Positions 1 to 6,468 of a stretch of DNA of 11,213 bases are shown here, piece by piece. The DNA is taken from assembly GCA_016191895.1 (NCBI GenBank), contig JACPVD010000258.1:1-11213 (forward strand), read 5' to 3'. Every line of letters begins with the position of its first letter. Within the stretch, counting starts at the first letter, position 1. The stretch comes from Chloroflexota bacterium (GTDB lineage: Bacteria; Chloroflexota; Anaerolineae; Anaerolineales; Villigracilaceae). A model generated the notes under the pieces. That model was not told the DNA's origin. It ran no database searches and worked only from the letters and a program-made list of their open reading frames with translations. A program made the translations under genes and the position numbers.

Positions 1-45
1 GCTACAAGGAAATTGCAATAAAAAATGTATCGTTTCAAAAAGAAG

Positions 46-98
46 GGGGTATGGGGTGTTGTGAGTGCGCGAAACGCACTCACAACACCCCATACCCC
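46..98. repeat. Perfect 24-bp palindrome upstream of ino1
   Basis: Left arm 46-69 is exactly complementary to right arm 75-98, with a 5-nt loop CGAAA (70-74). It ends about 10 nt before the ino1 Shine-Dalgarno (AAGGAG, 109-114), so it would lie in the ino1 5' leader or between promoter and gene. No T-run follows on the plus strand, so it is not a standard terminator for plus-strand transcripts. It is clearly related to the palindrome at 10140-10192: same total length, and arms that differ only by transitions. It is best read as one copy of an interspersed palindromic (REP-like) repeat. What lies upstream of position 46 is too short to assign a promoter. Confidence 0.85.
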
Positions 99-121
99 AA
101 CTTAAATCAAGGAGAAAAAAC

Positions 122-1207
122 ATGGCAGGTAAAAAAGTGCGGGTTGCGATCATCGGCGTGGGGAACTGCGCGTCGTCGCTGGTGCAGGGCGTTCAATTCT
201 ACAAGAACGCCAAAAAGGACGAGATCATTCCCGGCATCATGCATACGCAATTGGGCGATTATCACGTGCGCGACATTGAATTTACCATCGGCATCGACGT
301 GAATGCCACAAAAGTGGGCAAAGACCTTTCGGAGGCCATCTTTGCGGAACCCAACAACACCTATAAATTTTGCGACGTTCCCAAACTCAACGTCCCCGTC
401 GTGCGCGGCATGACCCATGACGGCCTCGGCAAATATTTGAGCGAGATCATCACCAAAGCGCCAGGCTCCACTGCCGATATCGTGAAACTGCTGCGCGACA
501 CGAAAACCGATGTGGTGGTCAACTTCCTCCCGGTCGGTTCGGAGATGGCGACCAAATGGTATGTGGAACAAATACTCGAAGCGGGCTGCGCCTTTGTCAA
601 CGGCATTCCCGTTTTCATCGCGTCGTCCGAATACTGGGGCAAACGATTCGCAGACGCCGGCCTGCCCATTCTTGGCGACGACATCAAGAGTCAGGTCGGG
701 GCAACGATCGTTCACCGGGTCCTCACCAGTTTGTTCGTCGATCGCGGCGTCAAGATCGACCGTACCTATCAACTCAATTTCGGCGGCAATACTGACTTCC
801 TCAACATGCTCGAGCGCGAACGTCTCGAAAGCAAAAAAATCTCCAAGACCAATGCTGTCACGAGCATGATTCCCTATGAGATCGATCCGGCCAACGTCCA
901 CGTCGGACCGAGCGATCATGTGCCGTGGCTCACCGACCGCAAGTGGTGTTACATCCGCATGGAAGGTACCACCTTTGGTAATGTGCCGCTCAACCTCGAA
1001 CTCAAACTCGAAGTATGGGACAGTCCCAATTCCGCCGGCGTGATGATCGACGCCATTCGCTGTGCCAAGATCGCGCTCGACCGCGAACTGGCAGGGCCCA
1101 TCGTCGGCCCATCGTCATATTTCTTCAAGACACCGCCCAAACAATTCAAAGATGAGATCGCGCATCAAAAGGTGGAGGATTTTATTTCGGGGAAGAGTGA
1201 TGAGTAG
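122..1207 (+). CDS. ino1: Inositol-3-phosphate synthase (myo-inositol-1-phosphate synthase)
   Basis: This 361-residue protein converts glucose 6-phosphate to 1D-myo-inositol 3-phosphate with NAD as cofactor, the first step towards phosphatidylinositol or inositol-based solutes. The NAD-binding fingerprint IGVGNCASS is at residues 11-19. Family motifs follow: [12 protein letters not shown] at 184-195 (Lys189 in the active-site region), [12 protein letters not shown] at 218-229, the KTNAVTS segment at 242-248, SDHVPWL at 264-270 and [14 protein letters not shown] at 300-313. Length and motifs match the short actinobacterial-type enzyme rather than the roughly 500-residue eukaryotic form. The ATG at 122 is chosen because AAGGAG lies 7 nt upstream and the conserved N-terminal strand begins immediately. 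An in-frame ATG at 65 would add 19 residues read from the hairpin repeat and is rejected. A strong terminator follows, so the gene appears to be transcribed without its downstream neighbours. Confidence 0.95.
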   Translation: MAGKKVRVAIIGVGNCASSLVQGVQFYKNAKKDEIIPGIMHTQLGDYHVRDIEFTIGIDVNATKVGKDLSEAIFAEPNNTYKFCDVPKLNVPVVRGMTHDGLGKYLSEIITKAPGSTADIVKLLRDTKTDVVVNFLPVGSEMATKWYVEQILEAGCAFVNGIPVFIASSEYWGKRFADAGLPILGDDIKSQVGATIVHRVLTSLFVDRGVKIDRTYQLNFGGNTDFLNMLERERLESKKISKTNAVTSMIPYEIDPANVHVGPSDHVPWLTDRKWCYIRMEGTTFGNVPLNLELKLEVWDSPNSAGVMIDAIRCAKIALDRELAGPIVGPSSYFFKTPPKQFKDEIAHQKVEDFISGKSDE

Positions 1208-1209
1208 TT

Positions 1210-1242
1210 CAGTTATCAGTGAATAGTGATCAGTTATCAGTG
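1210..1242. repeat. Short direct repeat, CAGTTATCAGTG twice
   Basis: CAGTTATCAGTG occurs exactly at 1210-1221 and 1231-1242, a 21-bp period, with a partly similar segment between (GAATAGTGAT). It lies between the ino1 stop and its terminator. It looks like degenerate intergenic repeat material; no function is evident. Confidence 0.7.
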
Positions 1243-1275
1243 GGATGTTTGCGCAGGCAAACATCCCATTTTTTT
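1241..1275 (+). terminator. Intrinsic terminator after ino1
   Basis: Perfect 11-bp stem, TGGGATGTTTG (1241-1251) pairing with CAAACATCCCA (1258-1268), with a 6-nt loop CGCAGG and followed by seven T (1269-1275). It lies 34 nt past the ino1 stop codon and separates ino1 from the lipoprotein gene. Confidence 0.9.
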
Positions 1276-1292
1276 CGAGTAGAATTTGACGC

Positions 1293-2486
1293 ATGAAACC
1301 CAATCACCAATCACCAATTACCATTTACCAATTACGCATCACGCATCACATATCACGCTTCCTTCCTACCCTCAGCCTGTTCGCCCTTCTATTGAGCGGA
1401 TGCCAACCCGCAGCCGTTACTGCCGACCCTTCTACCATTCAAACCGCCGCGTTCGAGACAGCCGTCGCGCAACTTGGCATTCCATCTGAAACACCCATTC
1501 CAACCGAAACGCCCATCCCTACCGCAACCATACCGCGCACACCGCCCGCGCTCCCGGCCATGTATCAAACGCCGATCCTTAAGCCCGAAGACCTTCCACG
1601 AACATACGAAGCGGACACCTGCAAATACCTGAAGAACAAATGGAATCCCAACAACGCCGCGCCCGGCACCGTCGTCATGCCGATCATGATCCACGCCATT
1701 GACCAGGATGCGGCAAGCTCCCAACTGCTTAAGATCTCCGGCAAAGACTTCCGCAAGATGATGAACAACCTGCATGACCTCGGTTTTCAGGCCATCACCA
1801 TGCAGCAAATGGCCGACTTCATGTACAACAACGCAAAGATTCCTTCGCGCTCGGTTTTGTTGATCGTCGATGACCGCGCCTACGCCGAAAAATTCAACAC
1901 GCACTTCCGCGGATATTTTGAAGATTGGGGCTGGCCTGTCGTCAACGCCTACATCGGCCTCGATGAACGCCCCGACCTGTGGGCCGAGAACGCCGCCCTC
2001 TCCGCCGAAGGCTGGGTGGATTATCAGGCGCATGGGTATATCCACAACACGCCCATCAGCGAAGCCTCCAGCGACGATTTCATCATGGCCGAGTTGAACG
2101 GCGCGATCACGTCCCTGCAAAAATATATGAACAAGACTCCCATCGCCTACATCTGGCCCGGCGGTGGGTTCTCACGCCGCGCTGTAGAACTGGCCGCACA
2201 GGCCGGGTATCAACTCGGGTTCACCGTCAACCCGCGCGGCCCGGTCATGTACAACTGGATTCCGCAGGCGGATACGGTCACATCGAACGCGCTCGCCATC
2301 CCCGAAACGCCGGCCGGCAACCCGCTGCTGACCATCCCCCGCTATGCCGATATCGCCGCCAGCGCGGAAATGGACAATGTCCGCGTCATCGGGGAACAGG
2401 CCGCCGCCTATGCCGAACAAAACAAAGCGACCGAACTCGAATACTACGATATCCTCTGCGCCCCAACCTACGGGCCGATTCAGTAA
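1293..2486 (+). CDS. Lipoprotein with divergent NodB-type polysaccharide deacetylase domain
   Basis: A 397-residue exported lipoprotein. The hydrophobic segment FLPTLSLFALLL leads to a lipobox LLSGC with Cys37 as the lipidation site. A Thr/Pro/Glu-rich linker (about 64-87) then joins a carbohydrate-esterase-4-like domain (about 125-345). Motif 1 appears as LLIVDDRA (Asp193, Asp194) where the family usually has TFDDG; motif 2 is HGYIH (His247, His251), matching the HxxxH metal pair; motif 3 is AYIWPGGG (285-292), in place of the usual FAYPYG. The likely role is removal of acyl groups from a surface or cell-wall polysaccharide outside the membrane, but the substrate is unknown. ATG 1293 is the only start before the lipobox. 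It gives an unusually long signal n-region, part of which is read from an ATCACCAATTACC-type repeat. Shine-Dalgarno signal is weak. The transporter gene follows after 11 nt. Confidence 0.8.
   Translation: MKPNHQSPITIYQLRITHHISRFLPTLSLFALLLSGCQPAAVTADPSTIQTAAFETAVAQLGIPSETPIPTETPIPTATIPRTPPALPAMYQTPILKPEDLPRTYEADTCKYLKNKWNPNNAAPGTVVMPIMIHAIDQDAASSQLLKISGKDFRKMMNNLHDLGFQAITMQQMADFMYNNAKIPSRSVLLIVDDRAYAEKFNTHFRGYFEDWGWPVVNAYIGLDERPDLWAENAALSAEGWVDYQAHGYIHNTPISEASSDDFIMAELNGAITSLQKYMNKTPIAYIWPGGGFSRRAVELAAQAGYQLGFTVNPRGPVMYNWIPQADTVTSNALAIPETPAGNPLLTIPRYADIAASAEMDNVRVIGEQAAAYAEQNKATELEYYDILCAPTYGPIQ
1301..1358. repeat. Degenerate tandem repeat (AATCACC/AATTACC/CATCACG units)
   Basis: A run of 5-8-nt units of the kind AATCACC, AATTACC, ATTTACC, GCATCAC and ATATCAC, almost free of G on the plus strand. 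It lies inside the signal-peptide coding region of the lipoprotein gene (residues about 4-22). Its style matches degenerate intergenic repeats, so the gene may have acquired its present start by reading into repeat DNA. Confidence 0.6.
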
Positions 2487-2497
2487 TCGCCCGCCCC

Positions 2498-3352
2498 ATG
2501 CCCATCCTTGCCCTGATCCTGCTTTTCATCTCCGCGTCCATGCATGCGCTGTGGAATCTTTTACTTAAGAACTCCGATGAAAAATATATCGCGATGGGCT
2601 GGCAGGTGATTCTGAGCGGAATCTTCTCGCTGGGAATCATATTCTTTACCGGTCTGCCGCCGCGTTCCATGTGGGGATTAGCGATCGTCAGCATGATCCT
2701 CGAAGCGATCTATTTTATTTTGCTGTGCATCGCCTACAGCGACCATGACTTTTCGCTCGTGTACCCGATTGCGCGGGGCGCGGCTCCCGCATTGTTGGTG
2801 TTGTGGTCAGCGGTCTTTTTGCGCGAACAGCTGACGGTCGCCGGGTATATCGGGCTGGCGATGATCACCGGCGGCATGATCGTGATCGGCGCGACGACCT
2901 TGATCCAAAGTGACGGGGAGAAACCCCACCTGCGCGGAATTCTCACGTCGTTGTCGGTGGCGTTGATCATTTCGATCTATACCTTCATCGACGGGACAGC
3001 CGTCAAGAACGGCCCCGCCCTGCCTTATGGACTTTCCATGTTTGTGATGGTGCCGTTCGTAACCACGCCCTATCTCACCCGAAAATATGGCTGGAGTCAT
3101 TTTGCGGATATGTGGAGAAAAAAGCGCGGCTATTTATTGCTTGGCGGCGTTTTAGGATTGGTGGCGTACATGCTCGCGCTTTTCGCCTACACCTTTGCGC
3201 CGCTCAGTTATTCCGGCGCGATTCGCGAGGTGAGCGCGGTGATCGGAGCCTTCCTCGGCTGGCGGTTTTTGAAGGAAGAGATGGGCGGAGTCCGCGTGGC
3301 GGGGTCGGCGATTGTGTTTGCGGGGGTGATGGTGATTGCGGCGTTTGGATAA
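2498..3352 (+). CDS. EamA/DMT-family transporter, 10 predicted membrane spans
   Basis: A 284-residue, strongly hydrophobic protein of the drug/metabolite transporter superfamily, with two EamA repeats of about five helices each. The ends of the halves carry the typical pattern: YPIARGAAPALLVLWSAVFL with REQL (89-112) in the first half, and the matching segment with FLGWRFLKEE (252-261) followed by a final hydrophobic helix in the second. Such proteins export small metabolites such as amino acids or nucleotides-sugars; the substrate cannot be read from sequence. The ATG at 2498 starts directly with the first helix (residues 2-14), 11 nt after the lipoprotein stop. There is no clear Shine-Dalgarno, so translation may be coupled to the upstream gene. 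The same frame is open back to 1979, but that part overlaps the lipoprotein gene in another frame and is not protein-like. Confidence 0.85.
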   Translation: MPILALILLFISASMHALWNLLLKNSDEKYIAMGWQVILSGIFSLGIIFFTGLPPRSMWGLAIVSMILEAIYFILLCIAYSDHDFSLVYPIARGAAPALLVLWSAVFLREQLTVAGYIGLAMITGGMIVIGATTLIQSDGEKPHLRGILTSLSVALIISIYTFIDGTAVKNGPALPYGLSMFVMVPFVTTPYLTRKYGWSHFADMWRKKRGYLLLGGVLGLVAYMLALFAYTFAPLSYSGAIREVSAVIGAFLGWRFLKEEMGGVRVAGSAIVFAGVMVIAAFG

Positions 3353-3364
3353 ACCCGCCGGAGT

Positions 3365-3400
3365 CCCGAAGTTCTACTTCGGGAATTTCGCAGTGAAATT
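3365..3400. repeat. Tandem double hairpin after the EamA gene
   Basis: Two adjacent small hairpins: CCCGAAGT (3365-3372), loop TCT, ACTTCGGG (3376-3383); then AATTTC (3384-3389), loop GCAGT, GAAATT (3395-3400). No T-run follows, so termination is doubtful. The layout (stem with a 3-nt loop, then a second stem) is like that at 6287-6336. The rest of the gap to 3510 holds a degenerate AACGCAAAGTCGCCAAAGG-type tract (about 3413-3431) and a distant 8-bp inverted repeat (3359-3366 with 3458-3465). I see no gene there. Confidence 0.6.
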
Positions 3401-3510
3401 TGTAAAACCATTAACGCAAAGTCGCCAAAGGGTGGGAATTTGGTTGGCGGAACTTGCGGACTCCGTACATAGCAAGGGAAATTTGTCAGACAATTCGGGA
3501 AATTAAGTAG

Positions 3511-3540
3511 TTGCCGTCCTCTCGACAAAAATGGTAAGAT
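3511..3540 (+). promoter_or_regulatory. Candidate promoter for the aminotransferase leader
   Basis: TTGCCG (3511-3516), an 18-nt spacer, then TAAGAT (3535-3540) preceded by TGG, giving an extended -10 element. It would start transcription close to 3547, around the Shine-Dalgarno (AGGAG, 3541-3545) and ATG of the leader ORF, so the leader would be very short. This is a pattern match only. Confidence 0.4.
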
Positions 3541-3548
3541 AGGAGCAC

Positions 3549-3653
3549 ATGAACCCAATTCTGATATCAGACCCTTTGGGTATTCTTATTTTTGAAGTCA
3601 GCCAGCCTGACGGGTACACACGTACCTGTCAGGCTTTTTTTATCCCTCGATAA
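3549..3653 (+). CDS. Candidate 34-residue leader peptide, rich in Ile/Leu
   Basis: The ORF starts at ATG 3549, 3 nt after a good AGGAG, and stops at TAA 3651-3653, which overlaps the aminotransferase Shine-Dalgarno (TAAGGAG). The first 17 codons encode MNPILISDPLGILIFEV: four Ile, four Leu... counted directly, Ile at residues 4, 6, 12 and 14, Leu at 5, 10 and 13, Val at 17. The second half of the ORF (from residue 19) is read straight through an intrinsic terminator hairpin (3604-3641). A short ORF with its own ribosome site, branched-chain residues, an embedded terminator and a stop touching the next gene's ribosome site is the architecture of a translated attenuator leader. Whether the peptide is made is unknown, and chance ORFs of this size are common. 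Confidence 0.45.
   Translation: MNPILISDPLGILIFEVSQPDGYTRTCQAFFIPR
3604..3641 (+). terminator. Intrinsic terminator inside the aminotransferase leader (attenuator)
   Basis: A 14-bp stem with one G-T wobble, AGCCTGACGGGTAC (3604-3617) pairing with GTACCTGTCAGGCT (3622-3635), loop ACAC, ending in a run of seven T (3635-3641). Only 10 nt lie between it and the aminotransferase Shine-Dalgarno, too little for another promoter, so the aminotransferase transcript must read through it. An alternative small hairpin, GTCAG (3597-3601) with CTGAC (3607-3611), uses part of the same 5' arm and cannot coexist with the full terminator. Confidence 0.8.
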
Positions 3654-3662
3654 GGAGAAAAA

Positions 3663-4904
3663 ATGCAAACCCCGTGGGAATATCGTTACGCTCATCGCAT
3701 TCAAAAAATGGGAAGTTCGGTGATTCGCGAGTTGTTGAAACTGACCGAACAGCCGGACATTATTTCGTTTGCGGGCGGATTGCCTGCGCCGGAGGTTTTC
3801 CCTGTGAAAGAATTTCAAGATGCCTGCAACCAGGTATTAAGCGATCATGGCGCACAGGCGTTGCAATACAGCACCACCGAAGGCTACCTGCCTCTGCGCG
3901 AGATGATCACACGTCATAGCGAACGGTTTGGCGTGAAGGTGAGCGCTGAAAATATTTTGATCACCTCCGGCTCACAACAGGCGCTGGATTTCATCGGAAG
4001 GTTGTTCATCAACCGCGGCGATTACATCGTGGTCGAATCTCCCACGTATTTGGGAGCGTTGCAGGCGTGGAATGCGTACGGGGCGCAATATATTTCCATT
4101 CCATCGGACGAAGATGGGATGATCATGGATCATCTCGAAGAGGCGCTGCGCATCGGGCCGAAGTTCATTTACATCCTGCCGAATTTTCAAAATCCGTCAG
4201 GTTCCACATTGAGCCTCGAACGACGCAAACGGCTTGTGATTCTAGCCGACCAGTACGGCGTGCCGATCGTGGAGGACGATCCCTACGGTCAGTTGCGCTA
4301 TGACGGGGAACACATCCCCTCGGTGGCGACCCTCGATAGCCGCTACCGCTACGACAATAACGACGGCGGGGAATACACGGGCAACGTAATCTACCTGAGT
4401 ACGTTTTCGAAATTACTTGCGCCGGGGCTTCGCCTTGCATGGGTGATCGCGCCTCCGCAGGTGATTCGCAAACTGGTGATGACGAAACAAGCGGCCGACT
4501 TGCATACATCTTCCTTCAATCAGCATGTGGCTTATCAGGTTGGCAAAGGCGGTTTTTTGGACGAGCACGTGAAGGTGATTCGCGCCACGTACAAGGAACG
4601 CCGCGATGTGATGCTCGAATTAATGGACGAACTCTTTCCCCGCGAAGTGCAGTGGACAAAGCCGCAGGGCGGAATGTTCCTGTGGGGCATATTGCCGGAA
4701 CATGTGGATGCGGCCGAGGTTCTCAAAGTTGCCGTTCAGCGCAAGGTGGCCTTCGTGCCCGGCGCGGCCTTTCACCCCAACGGCGGCGGCGCAAACACGA
4801 TGCGAATCAATTTTTCCTTTTCCAACCCGGAGAACATCCGCGAGGGAATTTCACGACTCGCGTTGACGTTGAAGGAAGCGTTGAAGAATGGGAAGGGCGG
4901 GTAA
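3663..4904 (+). CDS. PLP-dependent aminotransferase, LysN-like (class I/II)
   Basis: A 413-residue cytoplasmic fold-type I aminotransferase. It resembles, as I recall that sequence, Thermus LysN (2-aminoadipate aminotransferase), whose relatives also act on leucine, aromatic amino acids and kynurenine. Visible features: SSVIRELLKLT and ISFAGGLPAPEVFP at the N-terminus (18-47), LQYSTTEGY (68-75; Tyr69 region), TSGSQQALD (101-109), PNFQNPSG (173-180, Asn177), VEDDPYG (203-209, Asp205/206 near the pyridine nitrogen), STFSKLLAPGLRLAW with Schiff-base Lys250, PQGGMFLW (334-341), and Arg381 in MRINFS for the substrate carboxylate. There is no N-terminal DNA-binding domain, so it is not a MocR regulator. 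ATG 3663 has AAGGAG 5 nt upstream. Substrate is uncertain; an Ile/Leu-rich leader would fit a branched-chain substrate, but that is inference. The stop codon directly abuts the malic enzyme stop on the other strand. Confidence 0.9.
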   Translation: MQTPWEYRYAHRIQKMGSSVIRELLKLTEQPDIISFAGGLPAPEVFPVKEFQDACNQVLSDHGAQALQYSTTEGYLPLREMITRHSERFGVKVSAENILITSGSQQALDFIGRLFINRGDYIVVESPTYLGALQAWNAYGAQYISIPSDEDGMIMDHLEEALRIGPKFIYILPNFQNPSGSTLSLERRKRLVILADQYGVPIVEDDPYGQLRYDGEHIPSVATLDSRYRYDNNDGGEYTGNVIYLSTFSKLLAPGLRLAWVIAPPQVIRKLVMTKQAADLHTSSFNQHVAYQVGKGGFLDEHVKVIRATYKERRDVMLELMDELFPREVQWTKPQGGMFLWGILPEHVDAAEVLKVAVQRKVAFVPGAAFHPNGGGANTMRINFSFSNPENIREGISRLALTLKEALKNGKGG

Positions 4905-6254
4905 TCACTCCTCCACATACGGCACATAATCGGCGCGGGCAATGCCTTGCTTGATGGCGGTCTCCGCCACGGCGCGGGCAACGGCGCGATGCACTTTTTT
5001 ATCCAACGGGCTGGGAACCAATTCGCCGTGCGGGGTCATGTCCGCGATGGTGTGGGCGGCGGCCAACAGCATTTCATGCGTGATGCGCGGCGCGTTCGCA
5101 TCCACCGCGCCGCGGAAGATGCCGGGGAATCCCAACACGTTATTCACCGATTTTCCATCCGCCGCGAAAGCCGCGCCGTGTTCCAGCGCAAGGTCGGGGT
5201 CGATCTCGGGATTCGGGTTCGACAGCGCGAGAATGATCTGTCCCTTGCGCACCATTTCAGGCTTGATCAAATTCGGCGCGCCGGTGGTCGCCACAACAAT
5301 GTCGCATTTCTCCATGATCTCTTTCAAATTAGATCTCACGCCCCCGGCCTTTTCGAATCGATCAAGGGCATCCTGACTCAAGTCCGCACCGTAGACGGCA
5401 TTCCCGGTCAAGCGCATCATCATCTGACCGATGGCATGGCCGGCCGCCCCAAGCCCGATCTGCCCGATGACGGATTTGTTCAAATCAGTGCCGGTTTCGC
5501 GCGTGGCGACCAATAAGGCCGCGGTGCAAACCACCGCCGTGCCATGCTGGTCATCGTGCAAGACGGGGATATCGAGCATGGCCTGCAATCTCTCTTCGAT
5601 CTCAAAACAGCGCGGCGCGGAAATATCCTCCAGTTGAATGGCGGCAAACGTCGGGGCGATGGCGGCGACAGCAGCGATGATCTCATCCGTATCTTTTGTG
5701 TTCAACAAAATGGGAATTCCCGAAAGGCCCACAAGCGTTTCCATCAACATGGCTTTGCCTTCCATTACCGGCATACCCGCCAATGGACCGATATCGCCCA
5801 GCCCAAGCACCGCCGTGCCATCGGTGACGATCGCCACCATGTGGCTGATACTGGTATACAACCGCGCCAGCGACGGGTCTTTGGCGATCTTGCGACAGAC
5901 TTCCGCCACGCCGGGGGTATACACGCGTCGAAGGGTGGTCAGCGATTCGATCGGGTAGCGTGAACGGATGGCAATCTTTCCCTTTTGATGAAGTTCCAGC
6001 ACTTCATCGCGGACTTCGATCACGCGCGTGCCTTCGTTGTTGCGCATGGATTCCAAAATCGCTTCGAGCGCGGCTTCATCCTCCGCATGGACGGTGATAT
6101 CGCGCACCACGTTTTGCGAGGTTTCGGTCAGCATCACAATACTGCCGAGTCCGCCCCCGGCTTCGGTAATGGCAGTGAGCAATTTTGCCAGTACACCCTT
6201 CTTCTGCGAATTGCGGACACGCACCGTACGTATGAGTTTTCGTTCCCAGGCCAT
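4905..6254 (-). CDS. Malic enzyme with N-terminal ACT domain (malate dehydrogenase, decarboxylating)
   Basis: A 449-residue protein that oxidatively decarboxylates malate to pyruvate with NAD(P). Residues about 7-85 form an ACT-type regulatory domain ([20 protein letters not shown]). The catalytic part follows: YTPGVAEVC (112-120, Tyr112), the MEGKAMLM segment with catalytic Lys167, LEDISAP (208-214; Glu209, Asp210), [10 protein letters not shown] (233-242; Asp234, Asp235, metal), the nucleotide-binding GLGAAG (267-272) and SNPNPEIDP (345-353). Length fits the small bacterial ME class. ATG 6254 is preferred because AAGGAG lies 6 nt upstream; an in-frame ATG at 6293 adds 13 residues partly read from a repeat. 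The ACT domain suggests control by an amino acid or related ligand; the ligand is unknown. Cofactor choice cannot be settled by eye. Confidence 0.93.
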   Translation of the reverse strand: MAWERKLIRTVRVRNSQKKGVLAKLLTAITEAGGGLGSIVMLTETSQNVVRDITVHAEDEAALEAILESMRNNEGTRVIEVRDEVLELHQKGKIAIRSRYPIESLTTLRRVYTPGVAEVCRKIAKDPSLARLYTSISHMVAIVTDGTAVLGLGDIGPLAGMPVMEGKAMLMETLVGLSGIPILLNTKDTDEIIAAVAAIAPTFAAIQLEDISAPRCFEIEERLQAMLDIPVLHDDQHGTAVVCTAALLVATRETGTDLNKSVIGQIGLGAAGHAIGQMMMRLTGNAVYGADLSQDALDRFEKAGGVRSNLKEIMEKCDIVVATTGAPNLIKPEMVRKGQIILALSNPNPEIDPDLALEHGAAFAADGKSVNNVLGFPGIFRGAVDANAPRITHEMLLAAAHTIADMTPHGELVPSPLDKKVHRAVARAVAETAIKQGIARADYVPYVEE

Positions 6255-6286
6255 GAAAGACTCCTTTGTGTTGATTCGGGCTTCGG

Positions 6287-6336
6287 ATTCCAACGTCTCC
6301 GACGTTGGAATGTAAAGTCAGAGACTTTACATTCCA
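6287..6336. repeat. Two overlapping, mutually exclusive hairpins upstream of the malic enzyme
   Basis: Hairpin A: ATTCCAACGTC (6287-6297), loop TCC, GACGTTGGAAT (6301-6311), 11 bp. Hairpin B: TGGAATGTAAAGTC (6306-6319), loop AGA, GACTTTACATTCCA (6323-6336), 14 bp. They share 6306-6311, so both cannot form fully at once. They lie 33-82 nt upstream of the malic enzyme start, in its probable leader. Either a compact repeat family or a structural switch; I favour the repeat, because such double hairpins recur (compare 3365-3400). Confidence 0.75.
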
Positions 6337-6376
6337 GGAAAATCCTGAATTCCTATTGATTTTAATCGCAAACGAT

Positions 6377-6407
6377 TTGAAAAACAGAACATAAATTCTG
6401 TTATACT
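6377..6407 (+). promoter_or_regulatory. Candidate radA promoter with a dyad filling its spacer
   Basis: TTGAAA (6377-6382) and TATACT (6402-6407) are separated by 19 nt, slightly long. The spacer is filled by a perfect inverted repeat AACAGAA-N6-TTCTGTT (6383-6389 and 6396-6402), placed as an operator would be. Its core GAACATAAATTC (6387-6398) differs at one position from the Gram-positive LexA-box pattern GAAC-N4-GTTC. RadA is a recombination-repair protein, so SOS control is an attractive but unproven reading. Confidence 0.45.
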
Positions 6408-6414
6408 GGCTTTA

Positions 6415-6459
6415 CCTCACCCCCGGCCCCTCTCCTCGCTTTGCGAGGAAAGGGGGGAG
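6415..6459. repeat. CCTCACCCCCGGCCCCTCTCC-type repeat hairpin before radA
   Basis: The tract starts with CCTCACCCCC and forms a 13-bp stem with one C-A mismatch: 6427-6439 pairs with 6443-6455, loop TTT. This pyrimidine-rich palindrome resembles a type of repeat seen in many bacterial intergenic regions. Its purine arm ends in GGGGGGAG (6452-6459), which is the only Shine-Dalgarno-like sequence for radA, so the repeat seems to supply the ribosome site and could also sequester it. Confidence 0.65.
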
Positions 6460-6468
6460 TTTTTGAAT

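Noticed and set aside
65..121. N-terminal extension of ino1 from an upstream in-frame ATG
   Set aside because: The 19 extra residues are encoded by the palindrome and leader, and ATG 122 has a proper Shine-Dalgarno and the conserved N-terminus.
107..919. 270-codon minus-strand ORF antisense to ino1
   Set aside because: It is a shadow of codon bias in ino1; no motif or ribosome site supports it.
1208..1358. Repeats around 1210-1242 and 1301-1358 as a CRISPR array
   Set aside because: Units are too short, degenerate and lack unique spacers of regular length; no cas genes are present.
1979..2497. Long open frame upstream of the EamA start
   Set aside because: It overlaps the lipoprotein gene in another frame and encodes an Arg/His-rich, non-membrane sequence unlike any EamA N-terminus.
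3429..3442. T-box-like sequence AGGGTGGGAATTTG upstream of the aminotransferase
   Set aside because: Only the first part fits the T-box consensus (AGGGTGGNACCGCG), and it lies about 160 nt from the terminator and upstream of the proposed promoter, whereas a real T-box adjoins its terminator.
3663..4904. Aminotransferase as a MocR/GntR-type regulator
   Set aside because: There is no N-terminal winged-helix domain; the protein starts directly with the aminotransferase fold.
4947..5516. 189-codon plus-strand ORF antisense to the malic enzyme
   Set aside because: It is the mirror of a highly conserved coding region, has biased Arg/His composition and no ribosome site.
6255..6293. Extension of the malic enzyme to the ATG at 6293
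   Set aside because: It adds 13 non-conserved residues partly from the hairpin repeat; ATG 6254 has AAGGAG at good spacing.
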